Numbered from the stretch's first letter, positions 7,138 through 17,288 are shown. The stretch: 64,000 nucleotides of DNA from Comamonas sp. lk (GCA_945869165.1 CAMBNY010000003.1:38637-102636); one strand, 5' to 3'. Translations and numbers: made by a program. Notes: generated from the letters alone by a model not told the origin.

Positions 7138-9630
7138 ATGGCCAATGCTGAGACTTTTTCGTTGCAAACCGAGCCGGAACTGTCCACGGTAAAACGGGCG
7201 AGGCGCTGGTGGCGCCGTCTTTCACCCTCCGGACAGGACCGCGTGGCCATGTTGGCCCCGCTGGCGGCGGTGGTCTTGTTTATGGCCGCCATTGTTTCGG
7301 CGCTGTTCTATCTGCAGATGGAAGAGGCCGACCGCGAGCAAGAAGCCGTCAGGCGGGATGTGGAATACACCCAACAGCAGCTGCGGCTGCGCTTATTGGA
7401 GCGCCAGGAGCAGTTCAGCGCATTGGGCCGCGAGTTGTCCAGCCAGGCCTTGGACGCCAGGGCCTTTCGGCTGCGAGTCCTGGCGCTGTTAACGCAATAC
7501 CCGGAAGTCCACGGTGCCGCGTGGCTGGACCAGCAAAAGCGTTTGCGGGCCAGTGGCGGAGCCACTTTGAACTGGAGCTATCCCGCCTACGGAAGTAGCG
7601 CGATTGCCTTGGATGCGAACGGCGATTACGCCTTTAAATGGGCCGGTGCACAGCGCCGGGTGGTTTACTTGCTGCAAGCCAAGGCGGGGGCCTCTGCCCC
7701 GATCTTGCAGCTGTATGTACCTTTGATTGAAAAAGGGCAACCCGCCGGCGTGATTCTGGCCGAGTTGTCGGTCGACGGCCTCTACCGCTACGGGATACCC
7801 AATGAGGTCGCGGCACGTTACGGCATATCCTTGCTAGACGCTAACGGAGGGGTACTGGCCGGCGTGGCACTGCCCATGAAAAGGCCGGTGAGCCAGATAC
7901 TCCCCTGGACCCGCAAACCGGGCAGCTACAGCATGGCGGTGTCGCCTGTAGGCTCGGACCTGCTGGTGCGCGCCGAAACTTATCGCGCCTCCATGGGCGT
8001 CATTGGCACCGGCGTATTCTGGCTGGTCAGTGCGCTGAGCGTGATGACCGCCTGGATGCTGATTGCCAACTGGCGCCACAGTCGCAAGCGCTTGCAGGCG
8101 CAGCAGGCCTTGTTGTCGGAAACCAATTTCCGCCGAGCCATGGAGAACTCCATGCTGACCGGCATGCGCGCCATGGACTTGCAGGGACGCATCACCTACG
8201 TCAATGCTGCGTTTTGCATGATGACCGGTTGGAGCGAATCCGAGCTGGTAGGACGCACCGCCCCCTTCCCCTATTGGCCCGAAAGCGACCGGGAAGAACT
8301 ATCCGCGCTACTTGGCCAGGAGCTCTCTGGCAAGACCAGCCAAGGCGGCATTCAGGTGCGGGTCAAACGGCGCGATGGCGGCTTATTCGATGCGCGCCTG
8401 TATGTGGCACCGCTGATCGATGCCAAAGGAACGCAAACCGGCTGGGTTACTTCCATGACCGACATCACCGAACCGAATCGGGTGCGCGAACAATTGTCGG
8501 CCTCCCACCAACGCTTTACAACGGTGCTTGAAGCGCTTGATGCGTCCATCTCCGTGGCACCGCTGGGCAGTGATGAGCTGGTGTTTGCCAACAAGCTCTA
8601 CCGCAATTGGTTTGGTACTGCTGCGGGCGGACATTTACAACTGGTCGCAGAGGCCGGTGTGCCCCAAGGCCGCGCCAGCCACGAACGCGGCGACGATGTA
8701 GATTTGTTCGCGGGCTTCCCCCTGGGCAGCTTGGCCGATGTCGACGCGGAGAGCGCTGAAATTTTTATCGCCTCGCTAGGAAAGTGGCTAGAAGTGCGCA
8801 CGCGTTACCTAGGCTGGGTGGACGGCCGATTGGCGCAAATGGTGATCGCGACCGATATCAGTAGCCGCCGCATGGCAGAAGAACAGGCAGCGACGCAAGC
8901 GGAACGAGCCCAATCGGCCAGCCGCATGATCACGATGGGTGAAATGGCTTCCAGCGTGGCCCATGAGCTCAATCAACCGCTGACCGCGATCAACAACTAT
9001 TGCAATGGCATGGTCTCGCGCATCAAGGACCAGCAGATATCGCAAGAGGAGTTGCTCACCGCTTTGGACAAGACGGCCAAACAGGCCCAACGTGCGGGGC
9101 AGATCATTCACCGTATCCGCAGCTTTGTGAAACGTAGCGAGCCCAATCGCACCCTGTGCGACGTCGAACCCATGGTCAACGAAGCAGTGGAGCTGGCGGA
9201 AATTGAACTGCGTCGCTTTAACGTGCGACTTAACTCCCATATCGCTGGACGCTTGCCAGCCCTGATGGTGGACCGTATCCTGATCGAGCAAGTTCTGGTG
9301 AACCTATTGCGCAACGCCGCTGAATCGGTAGATGCAGCCCAACGGCCCAGCCCAGAGCGCATCGTGGAATTGCGCGTTCTCGGTGGTATTTTCGAAGGTA
9401 AAAAGAGTGTTGAATTTTCGGTGCAGGACAGCGGCAAAGGCATTGCAGCCGACGTGATGCCGCGCCTTTACGAGGCATTCTTTTCTACCAAAGCCGAAGG
9501 CATGGGCATCGGCCTGAGTCTGTGCCGCTCGATCGTAGAGTCGCACCGCGGGCGCTTGGCGGCGGAGAACCTCTACAATGAAGGCACAGTGTCTGGCTGC
9601 AAGTTCACCTTCTGGCTACCCTTGGCCTAG
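7138..9630 (+). CDS. FixL-type membrane PAS sensor histidine kinase
   Basis: This 830-residue sensor starts with a cytoplasmic stub and a membrane segment at about 38-60. A periplasmic sensor region follows to about 285, then a second membrane segment at about 286-310. A PAS/PAC domain lies at about 330-440 (NFRRAMENSMLTG, YVNAAFCMMTGWSESELVGR) and a weaker PAS at about 460-575. The HisKA domain has ASSVAHELNQPLTAINN with phospho-acceptor His609, and the ATPase domain has NLLRNAAES, DSGKGIA and GMGIGLSLCRSIVE. The HELNQPL form is typical of FixL/DctB-type kinases. I see no heme-PAS signature to support oxygen sensing. It is followed 44 nt later by its regulator and is divergent from aceE, which suggests a link to pyruvate oxidation. 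Confidence 0.9.
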   Translation: MANAETFSLQTEPELSTVKRARRWWRRLSPSGQDRVAMLAPLAAVVLFMAAIVSALFYLQMEEADREQEAVRRDVEYTQQQLRLRLLERQEQFSALGRELSSQALDARAFRLRVLALLTQYPEVHGAAWLDQQKRLRASGGATLNWSYPAYGSSAIALDANGDYAFKWAGAQRRVVYLLQAKAGASAPILQLYVPLIEKGQPAGVILAELSVDGLYRYGIPNEVAARYGISLLDANGGVLAGVALPMKRPVSQILPWTRKPGSYSMAVSPVGSDLLVRAETYRASMGVIGTGVFWLVSALSVMTAWMLIANWRHSRKRLQAQQALLSETNFRRAMENSMLTGMRAMDLQGRITYVNAAFCMMTGWSESELVGRTAPFPYWPESDREELSALLGQELSGKTSQGGIQVRVKRRDGGLFDARLYVAPLIDAKGTQTGWVTSMTDITEPNRVREQLSASHQRFTTVLEALDASISVAPLGSDELVFANKLYRNWFGTAAGGHLQLVAEAGVPQGRASHERGDDVDLFAGFPLGSLADVDAESAEIFIASLGKWLEVRTRYLGWVDGRLAQMVIATDISSRRMAEEQAATQAERAQSASRMITMGEMASSVAHELNQPLTAINNYCNGMVSRIKDQQISQEELLTALDKTAKQAQRAGQIIHRIRSFVKRSEPNRTLCDVEPMVNEAVELAEIELRRFNVRLNSHIAGRLPALMVDRILIEQVLVNLLRNAAESVDAAQRPSPERIVELRVLGGIFEGKKSVEFSVQDSGKGIAADVMPRLYEAFFSTKAEGMGIGLSLCRSIVESHRGRLAAENLYNEGTVSGCKFTFWLPLA

Positions 9631-9674
9631 AACGGCACAACAAGAAAAGAAGTTTGCATCAAGAAAGAAGTGCA

Positions 9675-10316
9675 ATGCAGGAATCTTCCAATAGTTTGAT
9701 CCCCAAAAAAGGCACCGTGTACGTCGTCGACGACGATGAGGCGGTGCGTGATTCGGTGCAATGGCTCTTAGAGGGCAAAGGCTATCGGGTACGGTGTTTT
9801 GATTCGGCTGAATCGTTTTTAAGCCGCTACGATGCCCGCGAAGTGGCTTGCCTGCTGGTCGATATCCGTATGGGCGGCATGACCGGCCTCGACTTGCAAG
9901 CACGCTTGATAGAAATTCGCTCTCCCTTACCGATCGTGTTTATTACCGGCCATGGCGACGTGCCCATGGCGGTCGATACCATGAAGAAGGGCGCGATGGA
10001 CTTTATCCAAAAGCCTTTCAAAGAAGCCGATCTGGTGCGCCTGGTGGAACAAATGCTGGACCACGCCAAAGACTCCTTTGCCGACTCGCAATTGGCGGCC
10101 AACCGCGACTCGCTACTGTCCAAACTAACCATGCGCGAATCCCAAGTACTAGAACGCATCGTGGCCGGGCGCCTGAACAAACAAATTGCCGACGACCTGG
10201 GCATCAGCATCAAGACGGTGGAGGCGCACCGTGCCAACATCATGGAAAAGCTAAGCGCCAACACTGTGGCTGATTTGCTTAAGATCGCCCTGGGCCAATC
10301 CAACCCCAAGGCTTAA
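9675..10316 (+). CDS. FixJ-type response regulator (receiver + LuxR HTH)
   Basis: This is a 213-residue two-domain regulator. The receiver has the acidic cluster VVDDDEA (Asp19-21), phospho-acceptor Asp63 in CLLVDIRMGGMTG, and the KPF lysine (IQKPF). The C-terminal LuxR/FixJ helix-turn-helix spans about 145-205 (TMRESQVLERIVAGRLNKQI, GISIKTVEAHRANIMEKL). An upstream TTG at 9654 is in frame, but I prefer the ATG at 9675, where family alignment should begin. It is probably co-transcribed with the kinase gene. Its targets are unknown; the divergent aceE promoter is the obvious candidate. Confidence 0.9.
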   Translation: MQESSNSLIPKKGTVYVVDDDEAVRDSVQWLLEGKGYRVRCFDSAESFLSRYDAREVACLLVDIRMGGMTGLDLQARLIEIRSPLPIVFITGHGDVPMAVDTMKKGAMDFIQKPFKEADLVRLVEQMLDHAKDSFADSQLAANRDSLLSKLTMRESQVLERIVAGRLNKQIADDLGISIKTVEAHRANIMEKLSANTVADLLKIALGQSNPKA

Positions 10317-10330
10317 GTCAACCCAGATAC

Positions 10331-10417
10331 GCCATTGCGAGCACAGCGAAGCGATCCAGTATGACTTTGCAATATGGCTTGGATGGATCGCCACATCGCT
10401 ACGCTACTCGCGATGAC
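10331..10417. repeat. REP-like inverted repeat pair in the response regulator-folD gap
   Basis: In this 236-bp non-coding gap, the left arm (10331-10358) begins GCCATTGCGAGC and ends GCGATCCA. The right arm (10384-10417), read on the minus strand, begins GTCATCGCGAG and ends GGCGATCCA. The two form an imperfect palindrome about 87 bp across. The same unit lies inside lpd (2469-2499). The hairpin could also stop transcription after the regulator gene. The rest of the gap shows only an unremarkable promoter region for folD. Confidence 0.7.
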
Positions 10418-10552
10418 GATGTTGGTGCCCCTCGCAGAGTCGCTTTTATAGGTTTGCACGTCGCGGACACATTGTGGTGCTGGCGCCTAGGCGGCATCTA
10501 ATGGCAGGCTAACTTCCACTTTTTTTCTCCACTTGTTTCTAATACCCAAGCC

Positions 10553-11413
10553 ATGACAACACCCCATACCGCTTCCATCATCGACGGCAATGCGCTGTCT
10601 GCCCAATTACGCGCTGACGTGATGCGCCGCGCTGATGCGCTCAAAGCGCGTGGCATCACACCCGGTCTGGCGGTGTTGCTGGTGGGCGAGAACCAGGCCT
10701 CGCAGGTCTATGTGCGCAACAAGGTCAAGGCCTGTGCCGATGCAGGCCTGCATTCGGTGCTCGAGCGCCATGACGCCGATATGACCGAAGCGGACTTGCT
10801 GGCGCGCATTGACGCGCTCAACAAAGACCCGTCCATCCACGGCATTTTGGTGCAACTGCCAGTGCCCAAACATATCGATGCCAACAAAGTCATTGAAGCC
10901 ATCGCGTCTGAAAAAGATGTGGATGGTTTCCACATCGCCAGCGCCGGCGCTTTGATGGTGGGCCAGCCAGGTTTTGTACCCTGCACGCCTTATGGCTGTA
11001 TGAAGATGCTCGAATCCATTGGCTATGACTTGCGCGGCAAGCATGCGGTGGTGATTGGCCGCAGCAATATCGTGGGCAAACCCATGGCCATGCTGTTGCT
11101 GCAACAAAACGCCACCGTCACGATTTGCCATAGCGGCACCAAAGACCTCAAAGCCATGACGCTGCAAGCCGATGTCATCGTCGCCGCAGTAGGCAAGGTG
11201 AATGTGCTGACGGCCGACATGGTCAAGCCCGGCGCGGTAGTCATCGACGTGGGCATGAACCGCAACGCCGAGGGCAAACTCTGCGGCGATGTGGACTACG
11301 CCGGTGTGCGCGAAGTGGCCAGCCACATTACCCCGGTACCCGGTGGAGTGGGCCCCATGACCATCACCATGCTGCTGGTCAACACCTTGGAATCTGCGGA
11401 GCGCCTGGTATGA
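10553..11413 (+). CDS. folD: Bifunctional methylenetetrahydrofolate dehydrogenase/cyclohydrolase
   Basis: FolD interconverts 5,10-methylene- and 10-formyl-tetrahydrofolate with NADP+ in one-carbon metabolism. At 286 residues it has the normal family length. Diagnostic blocks are the catalytic YVRNKVKA region, [29 protein letters not shown] and the nucleotide-binding [15 protein letters not shown]. The C-terminal [19 protein letters not shown] signature is also present. Its stop overlaps the start of the following oligopeptidase gene as ATGA, so the two are translated as a coupled pair. Confidence 0.97.
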   Translation: MTTPHTASIIDGNALSAQLRADVMRRADALKARGITPGLAVLLVGENQASQVYVRNKVKACADAGLHSVLERHDADMTEADLLARIDALNKDPSIHGILVQLPVPKHIDANKVIEAIASEKDVDGFHIASAGALMVGQPGFVPCTPYGCMKMLESIGYDLRGKHAVVIGRSNIVGKPMAMLLLQQNATVTICHSGTKDLKAMTLQADVIVAAVGKVNVLTADMVKPGAVVIDVGMNRNAEGKLCGDVDYAGVREVASHITPVPGGVGPMTITMLLVNTLESAERLV

Positions 11414-13455
11414 GTGACAACCCTTTGCTTGGCCAAGGCCTGCCCCGCTTTGACGCGATAGCGCCCGAGCATGTGGAACCGGCCATAGCGGACTTGCTGG
11501 CGCAGTCACAAACGGCGCTCGATACCGTAACCGCCCCCGCCTTCCCCGCGCAATGGCTGGCGCTATCGGCCACCTTGGACGTGGCGGTAGAAAACCTGGG
11601 CGTGGCCTGGGGCGCGGTCAGCCACCTCAATAGCGTCAACGACAGCCCCGCGCTGCGTGCTGCTTACAACGCAGCCCTGCCCAAAGTCACCGATTTTTTT
11701 ACCCGCCTGGGCGCCGATGAAAAGCTCTACGCCAAGTACAAGGCTATGGACGTGGCCAGCTTGAACCCGGAGCAACAACAAGCGCACAAAAACGCCATAC
11801 GCAACTTCGTATTGGGCGGTGCAGAACTGAGCGGTAGCGCGCGCGAGCGCTTTGCGCAGATACAAGAACGCCAGGCCGAGCTAAGCCAAAAGTTCAGCGA
11901 AAACGCGCTGGACGCGACCGACGCTTTTGCGTACTACGCGCGCACGGACGAAGTTGACGGCGTGCCTGCCGATGTACTGGATACCGCCCTTTCAGCGGCC
12001 AAAGCCGAAGGCAAAGAAGGCTACAAACTCACGCTCAAGATGCCTTGCTACCTGCCAGTCATGCAGTTTGCGCATAGCAGCGCCTTGCGCCAGATTTTGT
12101 ACCGCGCTTACGCTACGCGCGCGTCCACCCAGGCGCCAGTGGACATGCATAAGTTTGACAACAGCGCCACCATGCAAGAAATATTGGCGCTGCGCAAAGA
12201 AGAAGCGGCCTTATTGGGCTTTGCCAACTTCGCTGCGCTGTCGATTGCGCCCAAGATGGCGGACTCGCCCGACACGGTAATCCGTTTCTTGCGCGACCTA
12301 AGCGCCAAGGCCCGCCCCTTTGCCGAAAAAGACGTGGCCGAGCTGCGCGCTTTTGCAGCCGACCATTTGCACCTGCAAGACCCGCAGGCCTGGGACTGGC
12401 CCTATATCGGCGAGAAGCTCAAAGAAGCGCGCTACGCATTTAGCGAACAGGAAGTTAAGCAGTACTTCACCGCGCCCAAGGTGCTGGCCGGGCTGTTCAA
12501 AATCGTAGAGACCTTGTTTGACGTCAGCATCAGCGCCGACAGCGCGCCGGTGTGGCACCCGGAAGTGAAGTTTTTCCGTATCGAGCGCCAAGGCAACTTA
12601 ATCGGGCAGTTTTACCTGGACCCGAGTGCGCGCAGTGGCAAGCGCGGCGGTGCCTGGATGGACGGTGTACTGGGCCGCTGGTTGCGGCCCGATACCGGTA
12701 AATTACAAACGCCGGTCGCGCATTTGGTCTGTAATTTCGCGCTAGGCAGCACGGTCGATGGCGTGGAAAAACCCGCCTTGCTTACGCACGACGATGTGAT
12801 CACCTTGTTCCACGAATGCGGCCACGGCCTGCACCATTTGCTCACGCAAGTAAGCGAGCGCGATGTGGCGGGTATCAGCGGCGTGGAGTGGGATGCGGTA
12901 GAACTGCCCAGCCAATTCATGGAAAACTTTTGCTGGGAGTGGAATGTGATCCGCCACATGACCGCGCATGTGGATAGCGGCCAGCCCCTGCCGCGCGCCT
13001 TGTTTGACAAAATGCTGGCGGCGCGCAATTTCCAAAGCGGTATGCAAACACTGCGCCAAATCGAGTTCGCGTTGTTCGACATGCTGCTACACAGCGCGCA
13101 CGACCCCGCAGCCGATTTGATGGATTTACTGCGCACGGTGCGCACCGAAGTGGCAGTGCTGCCCAGCCCAGAGTTCAACCGATCGGTCCACACCTTCAGC
13201 CATATTTTTGCCGGGGGTTACGCAGCGGGCTACTACAGCTACAAATGGGCCGAAGTGCTCAGCGCCGATGCCTACGCCGCTTTTGAAGAAAGCGCCGACG
13301 CCGAAGGAACGCCCGACCCGGCCACCGGCAAAAAATACCTGCACGCCATTTTGGAAGCCGGTGGCAGCCGCCCGGCCATGGAATCCTTCAAAGCCTTTCG
13401 GGGACGCGAGCCCAGCATGGACGCGCTTCTAAGGCATCAGGGGATGGGTGGTTAA
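11410..13455 (+). CDS. prlC: Oligopeptidase A (M3 family zinc metallopeptidase)
   Basis: M3 peptidases cut short peptides in the cytoplasm, including cleaved signal peptides. The 681-residue length matches E. coli PrlC (680). The zinc site [13 protein letters not shown] contains the HExxH motif at residues 468-472 (HECGH, where the family often has HEFGH). The third ligand lies in [16 protein letters not shown] downstream. The Gly/Tyr-rich substrate loop [23 protein letters not shown] precedes the C-terminus in two overlapping blocks. It overlaps folD by 4 nt. Confidence 0.96.
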   Translation: MSDNPLLGQGLPRFDAIAPEHVEPAIADLLAQSQTALDTVTAPAFPAQWLALSATLDVAVENLGVAWGAVSHLNSVNDSPALRAAYNAALPKVTDFFTRLGADEKLYAKYKAMDVASLNPEQQQAHKNAIRNFVLGGAELSGSARERFAQIQERQAELSQKFSENALDATDAFAYYARTDEVDGVPADVLDTALSAAKAEGKEGYKLTLKMPCYLPVMQFAHSSALRQILYRAYATRASTQAPVDMHKFDNSATMQEILALRKEEAALLGFANFAALSIAPKMADSPDTVIRFLRDLSAKARPFAEKDVAELRAFAADHLHLQDPQAWDWPYIGEKLKEARYAFSEQEVKQYFTAPKVLAGLFKIVETLFDVSISADSAPVWHPEVKFFRIERQGNLIGQFYLDPSARSGKRGGAWMDGVLGRWLRPDTGKLQTPVAHLVCNFALGSTVDGVEKPALLTHDDVITLFHECGHGLHHLLTQVSERDVAGISGVEWDAVELPSQFMENFCWEWNVIRHMTAHVDSGQPLPRALFDKMLAARNFQSGMQTLRQIEFALFDMLLHSAHDPAADLMDLLRTVRTEVAVLPSPEFNRSVHTFSHIFAGGYAAGYYSYKWAEVLSADAYAAFEESADAEGTPDPATGKKYLHAILEAGGSRPAMESFKAFRGREPSMDALLRHQGMGG

Positions 13456-13497
13456 GCGCTTGCGGTCTGCAGGGTGCCAAGAAGGCGCGCCAAAGCA

Positions 13498-15687
13498 CTA
13501 AAGCTTTATTTCCATACTGAAGTTGATGCCGGTGCGGCCCAGACGTGCGCTATAGACCTGCTGGTTCGCGCCGCTGCTGGTCAGGGACTCATTGGCCAGC
13601 GGCGCAACATTGCTCAAGGCCAAGCGCATCGACACATTCTCCGCGTAGATCCATCTTGCAAACATATCGATGCTGCGGCTGCGGCCTTGATCAAGCGTCT
13701 GGGTCAGGCTTTGGCGGGTCAGATAATCGGGCGTAAATGCCAGATTCGCTCCCACCGTAATCGGTGCAATGCCCAAGCGGTAGTCCATGCCCCAGGTGCC
13801 TGACCAAGGCTGCTGGCCGTCCAAGCGGTTATCCGGCCCTGGCAGGGTATCGACTTCTGAGCGGTAGTAGTTCAGCGCAGCGCGAAGGTTCAAAGGCAGC
13901 TTGGCGTCAAAAAGTGCGGGCACTAATTCACCGGCGCGCCCCTTAAGCTCCAACTCCAGCCCTGCCGCCCTGCCAGATGAAAAATTGACGGCTTGCGAAA
14001 CCCAGCGCGGCGCCGTTGCGTAGTCCGTACTCTGCGGCTGTTGGGATGTGACGCTGCGCACCAGATCGTCGATGTGCCGATAAAAAACACCCACGCTGAG
14101 CATGCCGCCTTGGCTCAGGTATTTTTCATAGGCAATGTCCAATCCGGTCGCCAATTCGGGGCGCAGTGCCGGGTTGCCGATGCTGTCGGGTGCGAGCGCC
14201 GTGTTGGTTTGCGTGAGGTCGGCATACAAACTATTGGGCGCGGGGCGTGCCAACAGCGTACTGACATCCGGCGCTTTGTAGCTGCGCGTGAGGCTGGCGC
14301 GCACCAAGTCTTTGCCCGCCGCATCGAATTTATAACTGACGTGCACCATGGGCGCAAAAACTGCGCTGTTGCTCCGAAGATCCTGGCTATTACCCTGGCT
14401 ACGGGTATCGATGGATTCATTGCGCACGCCCAGGGTGGCAAACCATTGGGGGGTGATCTGCCACTCATCCTGCACAAACAAGGCCGTCTTTTGCACCCGC
14501 GCTGAGAAAGGTTGGCCGTTGATACCGGGCAACCAGGCAGCGCCTTGCACGGTCGCGTCGCGTTGCTCTTGACGTTCGCGCCATTCCAGATCCCAACCCA
14601 GCGCCAGGCTATGCGCCTCATTGAGCAGGCGCGTGTAATTGCCGGCCTGGGTCAGGGAAGTCTCGCGGTTATCCCCTAAGGTGCGCTGTTGCTGGGTGCT
14701 GGTGCCCACACTTTGGTTTTCAAACGTTCCATGCGAGGCCTGGATCCCGCCTTTGATTTCGATACGTGCATCGGCGGAAAAATTGTTAACCCACTGCAAA
14801 CGTGTTCGGGCAAATTCCCAGCCACCTTGGCTGCTGCTATCACCTTCTAGAGCAGGCGAGCCCGAGAGGATCAGGTTGTTGTAATGCGTGCTGCTGTTCC
14901 AGGCGCCACTTTGCACAAAGGACTGCCAACTCAAAGTTTCGTCTTCACTCACACGCCAGGTCAGCAAGGGCGCCAGATTGAGTCCCTGGCCTTGGTAGCG
15001 GTTGTCGCCATGCTGGGTACTACTGTCCGCAAGGCTTTGCCTTTGGCTTTCGCTATCTATCTGCCCCCGCCATTGAAAAGTGGAAATAGGCAGCGTCAGT
15101 GACAAATCCCCCCACTTTTCGCCGTAGGTAAAGCTACCCGAAGCCGTCGGTTTTTCAAAGCGGTAAGCGGTGCTTAAACGCAGATCGCGCTGCGAACGCT
15201 TGGGGGCTTCCTTCAAAATAATATGGATAGTTCCGGCCACCGCTTGTGCACTTTGGCTGGCACTTGGCCCTTTACTCACTTCGATGCGTTCAACTTGCGA
15301 TGGGTCCAGCTGGTCCAAGGCAAAGCCCGGCGGCGCCGGGTCACCATTGATCAGCAGCAAGGTGTAGCCCGCGCCTAATCCACGCAAGCGTGGCGAGTTA
15401 CCTTGCATCGTGACGCCGGGCAATCGCTGCAAGACATCGGCCACATTGGTATCGCCGAATTTATCGAGTTCTTCCCGCCCGTAAACTTGTTTGGCGGTGC
15501 TGGCGCGTCGGCGCAACTCGGTATCCGTCTGGCGGGCGGTGATTTCTACCCGCTCGAGCTTGGCGCCAGCACTGGGTCCGGCCTCGGCGCCGGTTTCTTG
15601 TGCCTGGACGCTGAGGAAACAGGAGGAAAGAATCAGGCTCCAACAGCCCAGGCGCAACGGGGGCGCCAAAGAGATCAAAGATTGCAT
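13498..15687 (-). CDS. TonB-dependent outer-membrane receptor
   Basis: A hydrophobic leader with a likely cleavage site at VQA-Q (about residues 1-30) starts this 729-residue protein. A plug domain follows (VADVLQRLPGVTMQG, RLRGLGAGYTLLLINGDPAP, QVERIEVSKGPSASQSAQ), then a long beta-barrel region with alternating aromatic and polar residues. Such receptors import siderophores, cobalamin or other scarce ligands, powered by TonB. The substrate cannot be told from sequence alone; the plug is CirA/FepA-like. No Fur-box-like palindrome is visible upstream. An ABC ATPase remnant lies upstream on the same strand, so a transporter operon may once have stood here. Confidence 0.9.
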   Translation of the reverse strand: MQSLISLAPPLRLGCWSLILSSCFLSVQAQETGAEAGPSAGAKLERVEITARQTDTELRRRASTAKQVYGREELDKFGDTNVADVLQRLPGVTMQGNSPRLRGLGAGYTLLLINGDPAPPGFALDQLDPSQVERIEVSKGPSASQSAQAVAGTIHIILKEAPKRSQRDLRLSTAYRFEKPTASGSFTYGEKWGDLSLTLPISTFQWRGQIDSESQRQSLADSSTQHGDNRYQGQGLNLAPLLTWRVSEDETLSWQSFVQSGAWNSSTHYNNLILSGSPALEGDSSSQGGWEFARTRLQWVNNFSADARIEIKGGIQASHGTFENQSVGTSTQQQRTLGDNRETSLTQAGNYTRLLNEAHSLALGWDLEWRERQEQRDATVQGAAWLPGINGQPFSARVQKTALFVQDEWQITPQWFATLGVRNESIDTRSQGNSQDLRSNSAVFAPMVHVSYKFDAAGKDLVRASLTRSYKAPDVSTLLARPAPNSLYADLTQTNTALAPDSIGNPALRPELATGLDIAYEKYLSQGGMLSVGVFYRHIDDLVRSVTSQQPQSTDYATAPRWVSQAVNFSSGRAAGLELELKGRAGELVPALFDAKLPLNLRAALNYYRSEVDTLPGPDNRLDGQQPWSGTWGMDYRLGIAPITVGANLAFTPDYLTRQSLTQTLDQGRSRSIDMFARWIYAENVSMRLALSNVAPLANESLTSSGANQQVYSARLGRTGINFSMEIKL

Positions 15688-15740
15688 AGGCGGACTTTAG
15701 CGCTTGTGCCGTTGGCCTGAGCCATCCGGAAGGAACGCCC

Positions 15741-15994
15741 TCAGGCGCGGCGGGCCAATCGGGGCACCGCACGCAGCAAGGCCTGGGTATGGCGGTGCTG
15801 CGGATCCCCTAGCTTTGCTCTGCGGCGCCGTACTCCACCAGCTTGCCGTCTTTCATGACGGCAATGTCGTGCGCCAGGTATTCCACCACGCCAAAGTTGT
15901 GGGTGATAAACAAATAGGCCACGCCCTCTTGCAAAAGTTCGATGAAGCGCATGCGCGGCTTGAGCGATGCAAACGGTGCACTGAAGCATTCCAA
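15741..15994 (-). pseudogene. C-terminal remnant of a peptide-type ABC transporter ATPase, frameshifted
   Basis: One frame reads ELLQEGVAYLFITHNFGVVE, then YLAHDIAVMKDGKLVEYGAAEQ, and hits a stop at 15809. This matches the H-loop region and C-terminus of DppD/DppF/OppF-type ATPases. The next frame continues with the usual ending LGDPQHRHTQALLRAVPRLA to a TGA at 15741. A single missing base near 15810 explains the shift. The Walker A and B and signature motifs are absent: homology starts only at about 15960. It is a truncated, frameshifted relic. It explains the only stretch over 300 bp without an intact gene. Confidence 0.85.
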
Positions 15995-16031
15995 CTTTCT
16001 CTCGAGTCCTAAACTTCATTTCATGCTAACA

Positions 16032-16062
16032 GCGAAAAGCGAGCTAGCCCTTCGCCTTTTTT
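16032..16062 (+). terminator. Terminator-like hairpin with no plus-strand gene upstream
   Basis: GCGAAaaGC and GCccTTCGC pair across GAGCTA and are followed by a run of six T on the plus strand. No plus-strand gene lies immediately upstream, so this may be a leftover of the rearrangement that truncated the ABC ATPase gene. I see nothing else in 15995-16120. Confidence 0.35.
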
Positions 16063-16120
16063 ACTGGCCAGTTGCTGCCGCCTTGATGGTTAGACACAGC
16101 TTTTGCGGCTGGGCTTTTCG

Positions 16121-17104
16121 CTATTCCTCAGGCCGAACGCGCAAAAAACTGGCAAAACGCGGTATCCCTTTCGGTGTTCGGTCTCGGTAACGGTAAGTTA
16201 TCCAGCTGCCGAGCGCTGGTGGAGCACGGCGGACCGCTTCGCTAAAGCCGGTACCTAGGGTAAATCGCTTTTTATCGGATGTCTCCACCAAAAGCCCTCC
16301 CATTTGGCCCTTGTGTTTGCCTTTCCCGGGCACTACAGCGACGACGCGCGCTTCATCGTCAGGCTCGGGCTTTAGTTTGCGTAGCATTTTGCTGCGACCA
16401 GGCTGCCACAGGGCGTCCCAGTGGTGCAGGACCAGGCCTTCGCCACCTTGCGCGACCACGCTTTGCAACCGTTCAGGCACTTCCTGGGCCGTGGCTACAT
16501 GGGCTTGGGCGACCACCAATAACCATTTCGCCTCTTTGCCCGAGAGCAAGTCCTGTGCACGTTGGTAACGCTGGCGAAAACTCAGACCCGTTATTGGGGC
16601 GTCAAACACCATGTAACGAACCTCGCGCCACTCCTCGTCCACCGGCTGTGCTTTACGCACTGCACCTGAAAGACGATCAAAGCGTCCCCGGCCCATCCAG
16701 AGTTCACCATCGAGCGGCTCGGCGGGCAAAGCGGCCAAGAACCAAGCGGGCGCCGCAATTTCACGTCCGCTGCGAAATCGCAGCTTTTTACCGTCCCATA
16801 GCGCGCGTACCCCGTCAAGCTTTTCGCTAAGGGCATAGGCGCGGGCATCCAAATTTTTGTCCCATGGCATTGCCCATTCGGCAAGGGGCGCCCCCTTGGT
16901 TACTGGTGACCCCTGATGACTTTGCTTTGCTTCCTGCGCGCTTTTCTGCACTTTGGACGCGGTATCTACACTGGTTTCCTTGCTGGCTCGTCCAATCCCC
17001 GGCCAACAGGCCAATGCGCTGGCGATTGCCAAGGCAGTCGCGTTCATTCGGAAAATACGCGCGCGATCTGGCGCATGGACGGATGTCCGATTTTGGATAC
17101 TCAT
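16121..17104 (-). CDS. Exported minimal ATP-dependent DNA ligase (LigE type)
   Basis: This 327-residue protein has the nucleotidyltransferase motif I EKLDGVRALWDG (adenylated Lys95). It also has FRSGREI, the motif III-like LDGELWMGRGRFD, motif IV GGEGLVLHHWDA and motif V-like KMLRKLKPEPDDEARVV, then a short OB-fold ending TYRYRDRTPKGIPRFASFLR. It is far smaller than the NAD-dependent LigA. A hydrophobic leader at about 20-41 (NATALAIASALACWPGIGRA) suggests export, as is known for LigE ligases of naturally competent proteobacteria. AGGGGG lies just upstream of the ATG at 17104, supporting this start over Met20. No competence genes are adjacent. Confidence 0.9.
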   Translation of the reverse strand: MSIQNRTSVHAPDRARIFRMNATALAIASALACWPGIGRASKETSVDTASKVQKSAQEAKQSHQGSPVTKGAPLAEWAMPWDKNLDARAYALSEKLDGVRALWDGKKLRFRSGREIAAPAWFLAALPAEPLDGELWMGRGRFDRLSGAVRKAQPVDEEWREVRYMVFDAPITGLSFRQRYQRAQDLLSGKEAKWLLVVAQAHVATAQEVPERLQSVVAQGGEGLVLHHWDALWQPGRSKMLRKLKPEPDDEARVVAVVPGKGKHKGQMGGLLVETSDKKRFTLGTGFSEAVRRAPPALGSWITYRYRDRTPKGIPRFASFLRVRPEE

Positions 17105-17288
17105 AGTTCCCCCTGATAGCCTGCGTTGTGCAGTGCCTAGAGCCTAACTGTATCCAATTTTGTAAGCAATTAAAGCGGCGCGTGCGCTTGCTGTTCAAAA
17201 GGCGGGCTTGGAGACTGTGGCTTGCCGCGCTATAGCCAAACCCAAGCCTGCGTCAACCCTTGGAAGCAAGGCTTTTGGGTGCTTTGGA

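Noticed and set aside
10607..11509. 300-residue minus-strand ORF
   Set aside because: Shadow of folD and the start of prlC; His-rich with no recognisable domain.
15960..16030. tRNA-like stretch with CTCGAGTCC
   Set aside because: No acceptor stem, D arm or anticodon arm can be folded around it. No tRNA was found anywhere in the window.
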